64,000 bases of DNA from Streptococcus hyointestinalis (lineage in GTDB: Bacteria; Bacillota; Bacilli; Lactobacillales; Streptococcaceae). Each line of letters opens with the position of its first letter. The first letter of the stretch is position 1. A program made the translations under genes and the position numbers. Positions 44,119-52,990 of this stretch are shown piece by piece. The notes beneath the pieces were generated by a model, which worked only from the letters and a program-made list of their open reading frames with translations, was not told the DNA's origin and made no database searches. The stretch spans positions 1,674,001 to 1,738,000 of the forward strand of contig NZ_JAAKGB010000001.1 in NCBI RefSeq assembly GCF_011039275.1. Direction: 5' to 3'.

Positions 44119-45567
44119 ATGATTACTATAGCAGATATTTTAGAGATTTTAAAAAAAGACCAGAATTTTCGAGATATTGTCCTAAATGACACCTATCACT
44201 ACGACTGGTCAGAAGACAAAACCTTTCAAAAGCTCTCTTATGACAGCAGAGATGTCGATAGCGAGACCCTCTTTTTTGTCAAGGGGGCAAACTTTAAACC
44301 AGAATACCTAGAAAAGGCAGTGGCTGCTGACTTAGGCTACTATGTCGCTGAAAAAGACTATCAGGTCGGTATTCCAGCTATCCTTGTCAATGATGTCAGA
44401 CAAGCCATGAGCCTTATCGCTAAAGCCTTTTATGGCAATCCTCAAGATGACCTCGCCATCATCGCCTTCACAGGGACAAAGGGAAAGACAACAGCCGCTT
44501 ACTTTGCTTACAATATCCTAGCTGAACATCACAAGCCTGCGCTTCTTTCAACCATGAACACCACACTCGATGGAAAGACCTTTTTTAAGTCTCAGCTAAC
44601 CACACCTGAGAGCTTGGACCTTTTTGCCATGATGGCACAGGCACGTGACAACGGCAGAACGCACCTGGTCATGGAAGTGTCTAGTCAGGCTTATCTCATG
44701 AAGCGGGTTTACGGCTTGACCTTTGATGTCGGTGTCTTTCTCAACATCAGCCCCGACCACATCGGACCGATTGAGCACCCTAGCTTTGAGGATTATTTCT
44801 ACCACAAGCGTCTTTTAATGGACAATAGCAGAGCTGTTGTAGTCAATAGCGACATGGAGCACTTCGCTGTCGTTGCTGAGCAAGTCGCTAACAAACCACA
44901 TGACTTTTACGGAAGTCAAAGTGATAACCGTATCACAAATTCTAAAGCCTTCAGCTTTAGCTTGACGGGTACATGTGCAGGGGACTACAGTATCCAGCTC
45001 ATCGGGCATTTTAACCAAGAAAATGCTACCGCAGCGGCGCTCGCTTGCCACAAGCTTGGGATTGCACTTGAAGACATTCAAGCGGGGATTGCTAAAACCA
45101 GCGTGCCTGGGCGCATGGAGGTCTTGACCCAGAAAAATGGAGCCAAGGTCTTTATCGACTATGCGCATAACGGTGACAGCCTTGAGAAACTCCTATCCGT
45201 TGTTGAGCCTCATCAATCTGGTAATATCACGCTGATTATCGGGGCGACAGGTAATAAAGGCGAGAGCAGACGTAAGGACTTTGGCAAGGTCATCAGCCAA
45301 CACCCTCGTATCTCTCCTATCCTCACCGCTGACGACCCAAACTTTGAGGATCCAAATGCTATCTGTGCTGAAATTGCTGAGCATATCAATCGCCCAGCCA
45401 CGATTATTGTCGATCGAGCACTAGCTATCAAAACAGCGCTCGCTAAGACCAAAACTAGTGATGACGCTGTCATTATCGCTGGAAAAGGCGCTGACGCTTT
45501 CCAATTAGTAAACGGTGAGCGCACAGCATACGAGGGCGATAGAGCTATCGCCAGCCAGTATCTGTAA
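44119..45567 (+). CDS. murE: UDP-MurNAc-L-Ala-D-Glu:L-lysine ligase MurE
   Basis: Adds the third stem-peptide residue. 482 residues with the Mur-ligase P-loop [14 protein letters not shown] (about 119-132), the UDP-MurNAc region [13 protein letters not shown], and DDPNFEDP (about 412-419) replacing the DNPR of diaminopimelate-type enzymes, consistent with lysine. The C-terminal GKGADAFQ is typical. No ribosome-binding site precedes the ATG; the -10 box ends 6 nt before it, so the mRNA is probably leaderless. Confidence 0.95.
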   Translation: MITIADILEILKKDQNFRDIVLNDTYHYDWSEDKTFQKLSYDSRDVDSETLFFVKGANFKPEYLEKAVAADLGYYVAEKDYQVGIPAILVNDVRQAMSLIAKAFYGNPQDDLAIIAFTGTKGKTTAAYFAYNILAEHHKPALLSTMNTTLDGKTFFKSQLTTPESLDLFAMMAQARDNGRTHLVMEVSSQAYLMKRVYGLTFDVGVFLNISPDHIGPIEHPSFEDYFYHKRLLMDNSRAVVVNSDMEHFAVVAEQVANKPHDFYGSQSDNRITNSKAFSFSLTGTCAGDYSIQLIGHFNQENATAAALACHKLGIALEDIQAGIAKTSVPGRMEVLTQKNGAKVFIDYAHNGDSLEKLLSVVEPHQSGNITLIIGATGNKGESRRKDFGKVISQHPRISPILTADDPNFEDPNAICAEIAEHINRPATIIVDRALAIKTALAKTKTSDDAVIIAGKGADAFQLVNGERTAYEGDRAIASQYL

Positions 45568-45606
45568 ACAGCTTATTTTAAACGATTCCAATATACACGA
45601 AACCCT

Positions 45607-45633
45607 TAAAAGAGACTTAAATAAGTCTCTTTT
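45607..45633 (+). terminator. Terminator of murE
   Basis: 12-bp stem AAAAGAGACTTA / TAAGTCTCTTTT closing on two bases, followed by the next promoter. Confidence 0.85.
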
Positions 45634-45636
45634 CTA

Positions 45637-45645
45637 TGTTATAAT
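45637..45645 (+). promoter_or_regulatory. Extended -10 promoter of the fhuCDBG-like operon
   Basis: TGTTATAAT directly after the murE terminator; a ~45-nt leader follows to AAGGAGG. No Fur/PerR or DtxR-type box was confirmed. Confidence 0.65.
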
Positions 45646-45696
45646 GAGGTATCACTGTGCTTAGCGCAGTTACAGTCAAACAGAAAGGAGGTCAGT

Positions 45697-46479
45697 ATGT
45701 CACAGATTTCAGCTGAACATATCTCGGTTGCTTATGAGGATAAGGTCATTTTAGAGGATTTATCCCTTGATTTGCTTGACGGCAATATCACGACTATCAT
45801 CGGCAGCAACGGTTGTGGCAAGTCGACGCTTTTAAAGGCACTGACTCGCATTCAAGCGATTAAGAATGGACAGATTTTGATTGATGGGGAGGCTATCGCA
45901 AAACTCTCCACCAAGGAAGTCGCCAAGAAAATCGCTCTCTTGCCACAGGTGCTAGAAGCAACGGAAGGTATTTCAGTGTATGAATTGGTCTCTTATGGGC
46001 GCTTTCCGCACCAAAAGTATCTGGGCAACTTGACCAGCTTTGACCGTGATAAGATTCACTGGGCGATGGAAGTGACCAAGGTCACGCCTTACGCCAACCT
46101 CGATGTGGATAGCTTATCTGGTGGGCAACGCCAGCGTGTCTGGATTGCTATGGCTCTTGCTCAAGACACAGATACGATTTTTTTAGACGAGCCTACGACT
46201 TATCTGGATATGAATCACCAACTGGAAATCCTAGAGCTCCTCTATCGCCTCAATCAGGAAAACCATAAGACCATCATCATGGTTCTGCATGATTTGAACC
46301 TTGCTGCACGCTTTTCCGATTGTCTCATCGCTATGAAAGACGGCAAAATCAAGTACCAAGGAAGTGCAGAAGAAATTATGAAAGATGCTATTCTAAAAGA
46401 CATCTTTCATATCAAGGCGCAAATCGTCACAGACCCTATCTTTAATCGTCCTACGCTACTGTCTTATCAGTTATTATAG
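45697..46479 (+). CDS. fhuC: Iron-siderophore ABC transporter ATPase (FhuC-like)
   Basis: 260-residue ATPase, Walker A GSNGCGKST, signature LSGGQRQRVWIAMALAQ and Walker B IFLDEPTTYLDMNHQ: the FecE/FhuC wording. AAGGAGG precedes the ATG. First gene in an ATPase-binding protein-permease-permease order like fhuCDBG of group B streptococci; the substrate (ferric hydroxamates or other siderophore) is inferred from that order. Confidence 0.92.
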   Translation: MSQISAEHISVAYEDKVILEDLSLDLLDGNITTIIGSNGCGKSTLLKALTRIQAIKNGQILIDGEAIAKLSTKEVAKKIALLPQVLEATEGISVYELVSYGRFPHQKYLGNLTSFDRDKIHWAMEVTKVTPYANLDVDSLSGGQRQRVWIAMALAQDTDTIFLDEPTTYLDMNHQLEILELLYRLNQENHKTIIMVLHDLNLAARFSDCLIAMKDGKIKYQGSAEEIMKDAILKDIFHIKAQIVTDPIFNRPTLLSYQLL

Positions 46480-46497
46480 ATTTTACGGAGAAACCCT

Positions 46498-47439
46498 ATG
46501 AAAAAAATCGCCTCATGGCTCACACTATTACTAGCTGCACTTGTCTTAGTCGCTTGTGGCAATCAAAGTAAAACAAGTACAAACTCTAGCGAAATCTCTA
46601 GCATGCCAAAGATTTCTGGCTTTACCTATCACGGAGATATTCCTAAAAATCCTAAAAAAGTCGTCAACTTCGCCTACTCCTACACTGGCTATCTCCTAGA
46701 ACTTGGTGTCAATGTCAACAGCTATTCGCTGGATTTGGAAAAAAATAGCCCTGTCTTTGGAGATGACCTCAAAAAAGCAAAAGCCGTTCAACTCACTTCA
46801 GACGACACCGAAGCTATCGCTGCGCAAGAACCTGACTTGATTATCGCTTTTTCAACAGACCAAAACCTTGAATCCCTCAAAAAAATCGCTCCTGTCCTTG
46901 AAATCAAGTACGGCGAGCGCAACTATTTGCAAATGCTAACAGACCTTGGAAAAGTCTTTGGCAAAGAAGATAAAGCTAAGGCTTGGCTCGCTCAGTGGAA
47001 AAAATCTGTCGCTAAAGCCAAAAAAGAACTGGCTAACTACATCTCACCAACGTCAACCTTTACCGTCATGGACTTTTACGACAAGAGTCTCTACCTATAC
47101 AGTAACAACTGGGGACGTGGGGGAGAATTGATTTACGACGCCCTTGGCTATCAAGCTCCTGAAAAGGTCAAAGAAGATGTCTTTAAGCCAGGCTGGCTTG
47201 GCATTTCACAAGAAGTCATCGGAGACTACATCGGCGACTATGCTCTTTTAAATGTCGACAGCAAAACCAGCCAAGCAGCTGCTAGTCTAAAAGAAAGCGA
47301 CGTCTGGAAAAATATCCCTGCTGTCAAGGCTGGGCATGTCTTAGAGGTATCTGAGGGCACTTTCTACTTCTCAGACCCACTATCTCTTGACGCTCAATTA
47401 AAAGCCTTTGTGTCTGCTATCAAGAAAATGGACAAGTAG
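46498..47439 (+). CDS. fhuD: Iron-siderophore-binding lipoprotein (FhuD-like)
   Basis: 313-residue type III substrate-binding protein with lipoprotein signal and lipobox LVACG (Cys20). Sequence such as VVNFAYSYTGYLLELGV and EPDLIIAFSTDQNLESLKKIAPVLEI is typical of FecB/FhuD. It is 18 nt after the ATPase gene; start preceded by CGGAG. Confidence 0.92.
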   Translation: MKKIASWLTLLLAALVLVACGNQSKTSTNSSEISSMPKISGFTYHGDIPKNPKKVVNFAYSYTGYLLELGVNVNSYSLDLEKNSPVFGDDLKKAKAVQLTSDDTEAIAAQEPDLIIAFSTDQNLESLKKIAPVLEIKYGERNYLQMLTDLGKVFGKEDKAKAWLAQWKKSVAKAKKELANYISPTSTFTVMDFYDKSLYLYSNNWGRGGELIYDALGYQAPEKVKEDVFKPGWLGISQEVIGDYIGDYALLNVDSKTSQAAASLKESDVWKNIPAVKAGHVLEVSEGTFYFSDPLSLDAQLKAFVSAIKKMDK

Positions 47440-47449
47440 AGGACTTTCT

Positions 47450-48469
47450 ATGACGACATCACCTTTGCGTCAAAAAACAAAGCCAAATCACCTTTGGCTT
47501 GTTTTTTTCATCACGCTCATTCTTTTTCTCTTTGGCTGGTACGCTAGCTTACGCTTTGGCGCTGTCTCTTACAGCAATCAGACTTTGCTAGAGGTGGCAA
47601 AACATCCGCTGACAAACTCTAGTGCGCAAGATGTCATCTTTGATTTGCGTTTACCACGCTCTCTTGCTGCCATTCTCGTTGGCGCTAGTATGGCGCAGGC
47701 AGGCGCCATCATCCAAGGCGTCACACGTAATCCCATCGCTGACCCTGGGCTTTTAGGCATCAATGCTGGCGCTGGGCTGGCTTTGATTTTAGCCTATGCT
47801 ATCTTTGGCAGCCTACACTACACCAGCATTTTACTGGTCTGCCTTATGGGGTCACTCCTTGCTGCTCTCTTGGTTTTTGGGCTTTCCTACCACAGACAAA
47901 GAGGCTACAGCCAGCTGCGCCTTATCCTTGCAGGGGCTATGGTGTCCACACTCTTTTCAGCAATTGGACAAGCCATCACGCTTTATTTTGACCTCTCGAC
48001 GACCATTATCGGCTGGCAAGCTGGTGGACTGGCACAGACCAACTGGAAAATGCTTGCCATCATTGCTCCTATTCTCATCATTGGGTTACTGCTTGCTCAA
48101 GTTCTTAGTCATCAACTGACCATCCTCAGCCTCAATGAAACGGTCGCAAAAGCTCTGGGACAGCGCACTCTTTTGACGACCATCTCCCTTTTAGCTGTTG
48201 TGTTGATACTGTCTAGCGGAGCCGTGGCTTTGATAGGTACCATTTCTTTTGTGGGGCTCATCATCCCACACTTTGTCCGACTGTTTGTAGGCAAGAACTA
48301 CAAACTGCTTCTGCCGCTGACAGCTTTTCTAGGTGCGACCTTTATGCTCTGGGTGGATGTGATTGCTAGAGTCATCCATCCGCCAGCTGAGACGCCAATC
48401 AGTGCTATCATCAGCCTTGTTGGTTTGCCTTGCTTCTTGTGGTTGATTAGAAAGGGGAAAAGTCTATGA
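47450..48469 (+). CDS. fhuB: Siderophore ABC permease, FecCD family (FhuB-like)
   Basis: 339 residues from ATG 47450 (MTTSPLRQKTK...), since a longer frame would overlap the lipoprotein gene. FecCD markers: LRLPRSLAAILVGASMAQAGAIIQGVTRNPIADPGLLGINAGAGL and GLIIPHFVRLFVG. About nine helices. It overlaps the next permease gene by 4 nt. Confidence 0.93.
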   Translation: MTTSPLRQKTKPNHLWLVFFITLILFLFGWYASLRFGAVSYSNQTLLEVAKHPLTNSSAQDVIFDLRLPRSLAAILVGASMAQAGAIIQGVTRNPIADPGLLGINAGAGLALILAYAIFGSLHYTSILLVCLMGSLLAALLVFGLSYHRQRGYSQLRLILAGAMVSTLFSAIGQAITLYFDLSTTIIGWQAGGLAQTNWKMLAIIAPILIIGLLLAQVLSHQLTILSLNETVAKALGQRTLLTTISLLAVVLILSSGAVALIGTISFVGLIIPHFVRLFVGKNYKLLLPLTAFLGATFMLWVDVIARVIHPPAETPISAIISLVGLPCFLWLIRKGKSL

Positions 48470-49476
48470 TGACACGTCAAAGGCTCATCACGTCCTATCT
48501 TGTTTTGACAGGTCTTTTGGGGCTTTCTATTCTCCTATCGCTGTCTATGGGTTATGCGAGATCATCTTTTCTTGATGTGATTGACCTTATCCTAGGGCAA
48601 TCCAGCTCTGCCATGACCTTTATCATGACCACCATCCGTCTACCAAGGATTATCGCCTGTCTCTTTGGCGGCGCTTCTCTTGCACTTGCTGGCATGCTGC
48701 TGCAGACACTGACTAAAAATCCTCTGGCTGACTCTGGTATCCTAGGCATCAATACAGGCGCTGGCTTTATGATTGCTCTTGTGATTGGCTATCTGGATAT
48801 CACTAGCGCAAGCGCCATTAGTTTGCTTCCTTTTATGGCTATGCTTGGCGGGATTGCTACCATTGCTACTGTCTATCTCATGGCAAGAAAGAAAAATCAT
48901 GGCATAAGCCCCACTCGTTTGATTGTCACAGGCGTTGGTGTGTCAACCATGCTCTCTGGTGTCATGGTCTCTATCACAAGCACCCTCTCCCCTGACAAGA
49001 TGGACTATATCATCTCTTTTCTTAGTGGTAAGGTGAGTGGAGCTACTTGGGAAAATATCGCTCTCTTTGCGCCTATCTTTGTCCTTTTATGGCTCATCAC
49101 TTATAGCCGTAGTCGCTATCTCAACATCATGGCGCTCAATGAACAGACAGCTCTTGCCCTAGGGCTTGACCTCAAGCGTGAACGCTTGATAACCATCATC
49201 CTATCCACAGCCCTTGCTGCGCTTAGCGTGGTCATGATTGGCAATATCACCTTTGTCGGCTTGGTATCTGGACATATCACACGGCGCTTTATAGGCGGTG
49301 ACCACCGTGTCATCTTGCCTTTTGGTATGATGACTGGCATGATACTTCTTCTCGTTGCAGACACTATCGGACGTGTGCTTTTAGTTGGTTCTGGCATTCC
49401 GACAGGGCTTGTCGTCTCTTGTATCGGCGCCCCTTACTTTTTATGGCTCATGTCAAAAACAAAGGAAAATAGCTAG
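48466..49476 (+). CDS. fhuG: Siderophore ABC permease, FecCD family (FhuG-like)
   Basis: 336 residues; parallel to the preceding permease, with RLPRIIACLFGGASLALAGMLLQTLTKNPLADSGILGINTG and a LVSGHITRRFIG segment. The ATG overlaps the fhuB-like stop (ATGA). The two permeases probably form a heterodimer. Confidence 0.93.
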   Translation: MMTRQRLITSYLVLTGLLGLSILLSLSMGYARSSFLDVIDLILGQSSSAMTFIMTTIRLPRIIACLFGGASLALAGMLLQTLTKNPLADSGILGINTGAGFMIALVIGYLDITSASAISLLPFMAMLGGIATIATVYLMARKKNHGISPTRLIVTGVGVSTMLSGVMVSITSTLSPDKMDYIISFLSGKVSGATWENIALFAPIFVLLWLITYSRSRYLNIMALNEQTALALGLDLKRERLITIILSTALAALSVVMIGNITFVGLVSGHITRRFIGGDHRVILPFGMMTGMILLLVADTIGRVLLVGSGIPTGLVVSCIGAPYFLWLMSKTKENS

Positions 49477-49498
49477 GACACAAGTCCCAGCTATTTTT
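49467..49498. terminator. Terminator after fhuG, shared with the DUF1803 gene
   Basis: AAATAGCT/AGCTATTT and GGAC/GTCC arms around an ACAA loop form a stem with bulges; overlaps the end of both genes. Confidence 0.75.
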
Positions 49499-50153
49499 AT
49501 TCATAAGTTATCACTTCTAGGCTATCCTTGTCAATAGCAACACAGGACTGATAGGTCACCTCGTCCACCTGTTTGATGTAGCCAAGTAGAACGAGAGCCT
49601 GCACAAAAATATCAGGACGCTTTTGCTTGACCAGCTCTTTACGGGTAAACTTTAAGAGAAAAGTAGTCATGTACTTGAGAGCGTACTCGGGATTGACATC
49701 ACCGAGTAGGGCATAGAGTTCTTCTTGCTGCTCAGACAAGGCATAGCCATGCGCCAGCTTGTAAAAGAAATTGGACAGCGTCAAGCTATCTCGACAAAAG
49801 TCCGTCTGCTCAATAATGACAAGACCGTTGGTCTGATTGGACAATTTAGTGGTGTAAGCTCGTTCTTGCAAGTCATAAGCAATCTTTGACGTCGTCTCAA
49901 TAAAAACCATCTCATCTAGCTGTGGCAGCTCATCTGTCTCTAGTGGCGAAAAGGCAAGCGCATAGCGTTTGTTCCTACGAGTGATGTAGCCAGCCTGCAC
50001 ATAGGTTTCAATCGCTTTATCGATATGCTTGACATCTAAAAACGCCTTTTTTATCTGACGAAGGGTCACATCCTCATGTGTGTACAAGTAGTTGACAAGG
50101 TCCTTAAAAAAAGCATGCCCCGTCACTTTATCAGGGTTAATAACAGTAATCAT
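49497..50153 (-). CDS. DUF1803-type conserved protein, unknown function
   Basis: 218 residues from ATG 50153 (MITVINPDKVTG...). Early residues suggest a winged-helix-like fold (DVTLRQIKKAFLDVKHIDKAIETYVQAGYITRRNKRYALA). The rest is helical. No catalytic motif or signal. The same gene lies beside ppaC in other streptococci and the family name is from memory. TATAAT (50161-50166) ends 7 nt before this ATG and holds an alternative ATG (50162), so the mRNA is probably leaderless. Confidence 0.75.
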   Translation of the reverse strand: MITVINPDKVTGHAFFKDLVNYLYTHEDVTLRQIKKAFLDVKHIDKAIETYVQAGYITRRNKRYALAFSPLETDELPQLDEMVFIETTSKIAYDLQERAYTTKLSNQTNGLVIIEQTDFCRDSLTLSNFFYKLAHGYALSEQQEELYALLGDVNPEYALKYMTTFLLKFTRKELVKQKRPDIFVQALVLLGYIKQVDEVTYQSCVAIDKDSLEVITYE

Positions 50154-50200
50154 ACCTTTCATTATAGCACTAGAGAGCCTCTTTTTCTATGGAAAATCAC

Positions 50201-50232
50201 AAAAAGACTTTGAGTGTACTCAAAGTCTTTTT
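50201..50232 (-). terminator. Terminator of ppaC
   Basis: 15-bp perfect stem AAAAAGACTTTGAGT / ACTCAAAGTCTTTTT with 2-nt loop. Confidence 0.92.
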
Positions 50233-50238
50233 AGTTAA

Positions 50239-51174
50239 TTAAGCGTTGAAGCTTTCTGTTAATTGTGGGACAACTTGTTTCTTACGAGAGACAGCACCTT
50301 CTAGGAAAGCGTGGTTGTTTTCTAGGACAAAGTCAAAGGCTGCTTCAACCTTGTCTGTGTTGCTACCAAGTGCCAAGATTTCAGAGTTTGAGTTGATGAT
50401 GTCTGTAATCATCAAGACAAAGTCTGAGTAGCCATTGTCTGCTTGTGCTTTTTGGATAGCGGCTTCAATCTCTGCTTGACGTTCCAACACTTCAGCGATA
50501 TCAACAGTGTTGACCTGTGCGACACGCACTTGGTTGCCGTTAAGCTCAAAGGTTTTAGCGTCGATGTCAATCAATTCCTCAGCAGATTTGCTGGCAAGAT
50601 TTGTTCCTGCTTTGAGCATAGCAAGACCATACTCTTCTAAGTTGACACCTGCGATAGCTGCCAATTCTTTTGCGACTTGATGGTCTGTTTCGTGTGTTGT
50701 TGGAGATTTCAAAAGAAGTGTATCTGAAATCAAACCTGAAAGCATGAGACCAGCCAAAGCTTTAGGCACTTCAACATTGCTTTCTTTGAACATGCGGTAA
50801 ACAATAGATGACGCTGAACCAACTGGCTCTAAGCGCATGTAAAGCGGACTAGCGGTTTCAAAGTTCGCCACACGGTGGTGGTCAACCACACCGTAAACAG
50901 TCAGGTCAGCAATATCAGAGATAGACTGTTGGAACTCATTGTGGTCTGTCAAGATAACAGTGTCCACACCCTCTTCCTTAGCAGATGTGACAACGCGTGG
51001 CGCTTCCACACCAAAGTAGTCTAGCACAAAAGCTGTTTCTTCATTTGGTGTGCCAAGTGCCACTGCTTCTGTGTCTAAGCCGTAAGCTTCTTTTGCCAAG
51101 TAAGCAAAGGCAAGAGATGAACCAATCGCATCAGAATCTGGATTTTGATGACCAAAGACAAAAATTTTAGACAT
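50239..51174 (-). CDS. ppaC: Manganese-dependent inorganic pyrophosphatase
   Basis: Family II pyrophosphatase (DHH phosphoesterase fold), 311 residues. Metal ligands are in [13 protein letters not shown] (residues about 8-20), ILTDHNE and the DHH motif [11 protein letters not shown]; the C-terminal SRKKQ loop binds substrate. AGAGG precedes the ATG. Monocistronic, with terminators on both sides. Confidence 0.97.
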   Translation of the reverse strand: MSKIFVFGHQNPDSDAIGSSLAFAYLAKEAYGLDTEAVALGTPNEETAFVLDYFGVEAPRVVTSAKEEGVDTVILTDHNEFQQSISDIADLTVYGVVDHHRVANFETASPLYMRLEPVGSASSIVYRMFKESNVEVPKALAGLMLSGLISDTLLLKSPTTHETDHQVAKELAAIAGVNLEEYGLAMLKAGTNLASKSAEELIDIDAKTFELNGNQVRVAQVNTVDIAEVLERQAEIEAAIQKAQADNGYSDFVLMITDIINSNSEILALGSNTDKVEAAFDFVLENNHAFLEGAVSRKKQVVPQLTESFNA

Positions 51175-51210
51175 AGTTTTACCTCTTTATATCGTTTCCT
51201 TTATTGTAAC

Positions 51211-51244
51211 AAAAATAAGGGCACTAAACAAGTTAGAGTGCCCT
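51211..51244 (-). terminator. Terminator of the DUF975 gene
   Basis: 8-bp stem AGGGCACT / AGTGCCCT with 11-nt loop and T-rich tail on the minus strand. Confidence 0.75.
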
Positions 51245-51250
51245 ATTCTA

Positions 51251-52000
51251 TTAGTCAATAACTGTAGCAGATTCACATAAATCCTTGTGGTAAAGAGCTA
51301 GAGTCATATTGTAATATGGCACTAGCCAGATGAGTCCAATCCCAAAGCTAAGCATTGAGAGAAGAAGCCAGCCGATAAAACTCAATTGCAAGACAAAGTA
51401 GTCTAGTTTATTGCCGTCCATGAGTTTGCGGCTTTCTGTGATGATTTCACCTGACGTCAGCACATCTCCTTTTTGTCGGTAAATGTAAGCTGTCTGTGAG
51501 TAAGCGAGGGTCTTAACAAAACTGATGATAGGACCGACAACTGGAATAAGTCCCCACAACCAAACATAGAGCACCTGCTTAAGAGATAGAACAAAAACTT
51601 TCCAAAAGTCCTTGGCGCTGAAATAGCGAAAAGCCTTCGCAAAACCAGCGTCACTGGCATCTCCTGTCTTGACCCAGTCAAGGTCACTTGCTGCAATACC
51701 AATCGTCACGATATTTGTCGCAAACGAGATGAGGATAGAAAGAACAAATATAATAATGCCTAAAATAATCCCTCCAAGAATGAGACCAATATCACTGACC
51801 CCTGTCGTGTCTGTGTAGGTATCTTGAAGTAGCCCTAGACCAACCAATGGCAACAAAACTGGGAAAATAGCCATCCACGACACAACACTAACCAATACGT
51901 TGACGATAAGATAGGGAATCGTATTGAGACTAATCCCTGACCACCAATTACCACGCAGCAAATCCTTAGCTTCTGCTTTTAAACTCTCTCTTGTTCTCAT
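51251..52000 (-). CDS. DUF975 family integral membrane protein
   Basis: 249 residues: a short polar N terminus (MRTRESLKAEAKDLLRGNWW) then about six helices with GLIPVVGPIISF and LIWLVPYYNMTLALYH. The N-terminal 'KxxAKxxLKGNW' pattern is the DUF975 signature. Function unknown. Monocistronic between ppaC and pflA. Confidence 0.85.
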   Translation of the reverse strand: MRTRESLKAEAKDLLRGNWWSGISLNTIPYLIVNVLVSVVSWMAIFPVLLPLVGLGLLQDTYTDTTGVSDIGLILGGIILGIIIFVLSILISFATNIVTIGIAASDLDWVKTGDASDAGFAKAFRYFSAKDFWKVFVLSLKQVLYVWLWGLIPVVGPIISFVKTLAYSQTAYIYRQKGDVLTSGEIITESRKLMDGNKLDYFVLQLSFIGWLLLSMLSFGIGLIWLVPYYNMTLALYHKDLCESATVID

Positions 52001-52081
52001 GATAAACTCCTTTTTCGATTTCTTTTAGAGTATTATACCATTATTGTACTAGGTTTACAATACATACGAGTTTTTTTTCAC

Positions 52082-52108
52082 AAAAAAACCAGCATTATTT
52101 TGCTGGTT
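52082..52108 (-). terminator. Terminator of pflA
   Basis: 8-bp stem AACCAGCA / TGCTGGTT with A/T-rich loop and T-run on the minus strand. Confidence 0.85.
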
Positions 52109-52111
52109 GTC

Positions 52112-52900
52112 TTAGCCATGAATACGTTTGAGATAGTCTGTGTAGCGTTCTGTTTTCATAAGCTCTTTAGCATGCTTGACACGGGCTGGAGTTGGTGGCT
52201 TGACCCCCTCAAGCGGATAAGGAATGCCCAGCTCACGCCATTTGAACTCACCCATAGTGTGGTAAGGCAAAATTTCAAACTTTTGTACGTTTTTGAGGGT
52301 AGCTACAAACTCACCTAGCTTTTCCAAGTCCTCATCAATGTCAGTCAGCCCTGGGACAAGCACATGACGAATCCAGACAGGCACTCCCTTGTCTGAGAGG
52401 TACCTCGCACACTCTAGGATATTTTTATTAGTGTGCTTAGTGACAAACTTGTGCTGTTCATCACAGATTTCCTTGATGTCAAGAAGTACCAAATCCGTCA
52501 CCTCAAGCAGGCGGTCAAACACTTCTAGATATTCTGGCGTGTTTTTAAAAGGCATAGCACAAGTATCTAACGTGCAATGAATGCCTAATTTCTTAGCTTC
52601 TGTAAAGAGGGCTGTGACAAAGTCGATCTGCAGCAGCGCCTCACCACCAGAGACCGTTATTCCTCCGTTATCACCCCAGAAGTGCTTGTAGCGAAGCGCT
52701 TCAGCTAGCACATCCTCAACCGTGCGCTCACGAGAGTTGTTGGTCTCCATTGCCCAAGTATCAGGGTTGTGGCAATATTGGCAGCGCATCTTGCAGCCCT
52801 GCATAAAGACAATAAAGCGAATACCTGGACCATCAACAGAGCCAAAACTTTCCGTTGAGTGAATCATTCCTGTCACTTTTTTATAATCTATCGTTTCCAT
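52112..52900 (-). CDS. pflA: Pyruvate formate-lyase-activating enzyme
   Basis: Radical SAM glycyl-radical activase for PFL, 262 residues. The CxxxCxxC cluster is CKMRCQYC (about 35-42), preceded by DGPGIRFIVFMQG, and GGISGGEAL-type SAM contact GITVSGGEALL. PFL itself is not in this window, so regulation is separate; activity needs anaerobiosis. TATAAT lies at about 52943-52948. Confidence 0.96.
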   Translation of the reverse strand: METIDYKKVTGMIHSTESFGSVDGPGIRFIVFMQGCKMRCQYCHNPDTWAMETNNSRERTVEDVLAEALRYKHFWGDNGGITVSGGEALLQIDFVTALFTEAKKLGIHCTLDTCAMPFKNTPEYLEVFDRLLEVTDLVLLDIKEICDEQHKFVTKHTNKNILECARYLSDKGVPVWIRHVLVPGLTDIDEDLEKLGEFVATLKNVQKFEILPYHTMGEFKWRELGIPYPLEGVKPPTPARVKHAKELMKTERYTDYLKRIHG

Positions 52901-52960
52901 ACTGGTAGTCGCCTCCTATGTAACCGTTTCATCTTATTCTTATTATATCACGTTCCATGA

Positions 52961-52990
52961 AAAAAAGACTAGATTTTGCCTAGTCTTTTT
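52961..52990 (-). terminator. Terminator of the CNNM/CorC gene
   Basis: 11-bp stem AAAAAGACTAG / CTAGTCTTTTT with a 7-nt loop, overlapping the last codons. Confidence 0.85.

Noticed and set aside
52921..52936. cre site in the pflA upstream region
   Set aside because: The TGAAACGGTTACA-like sequence is one base short and misplaces the central CG.
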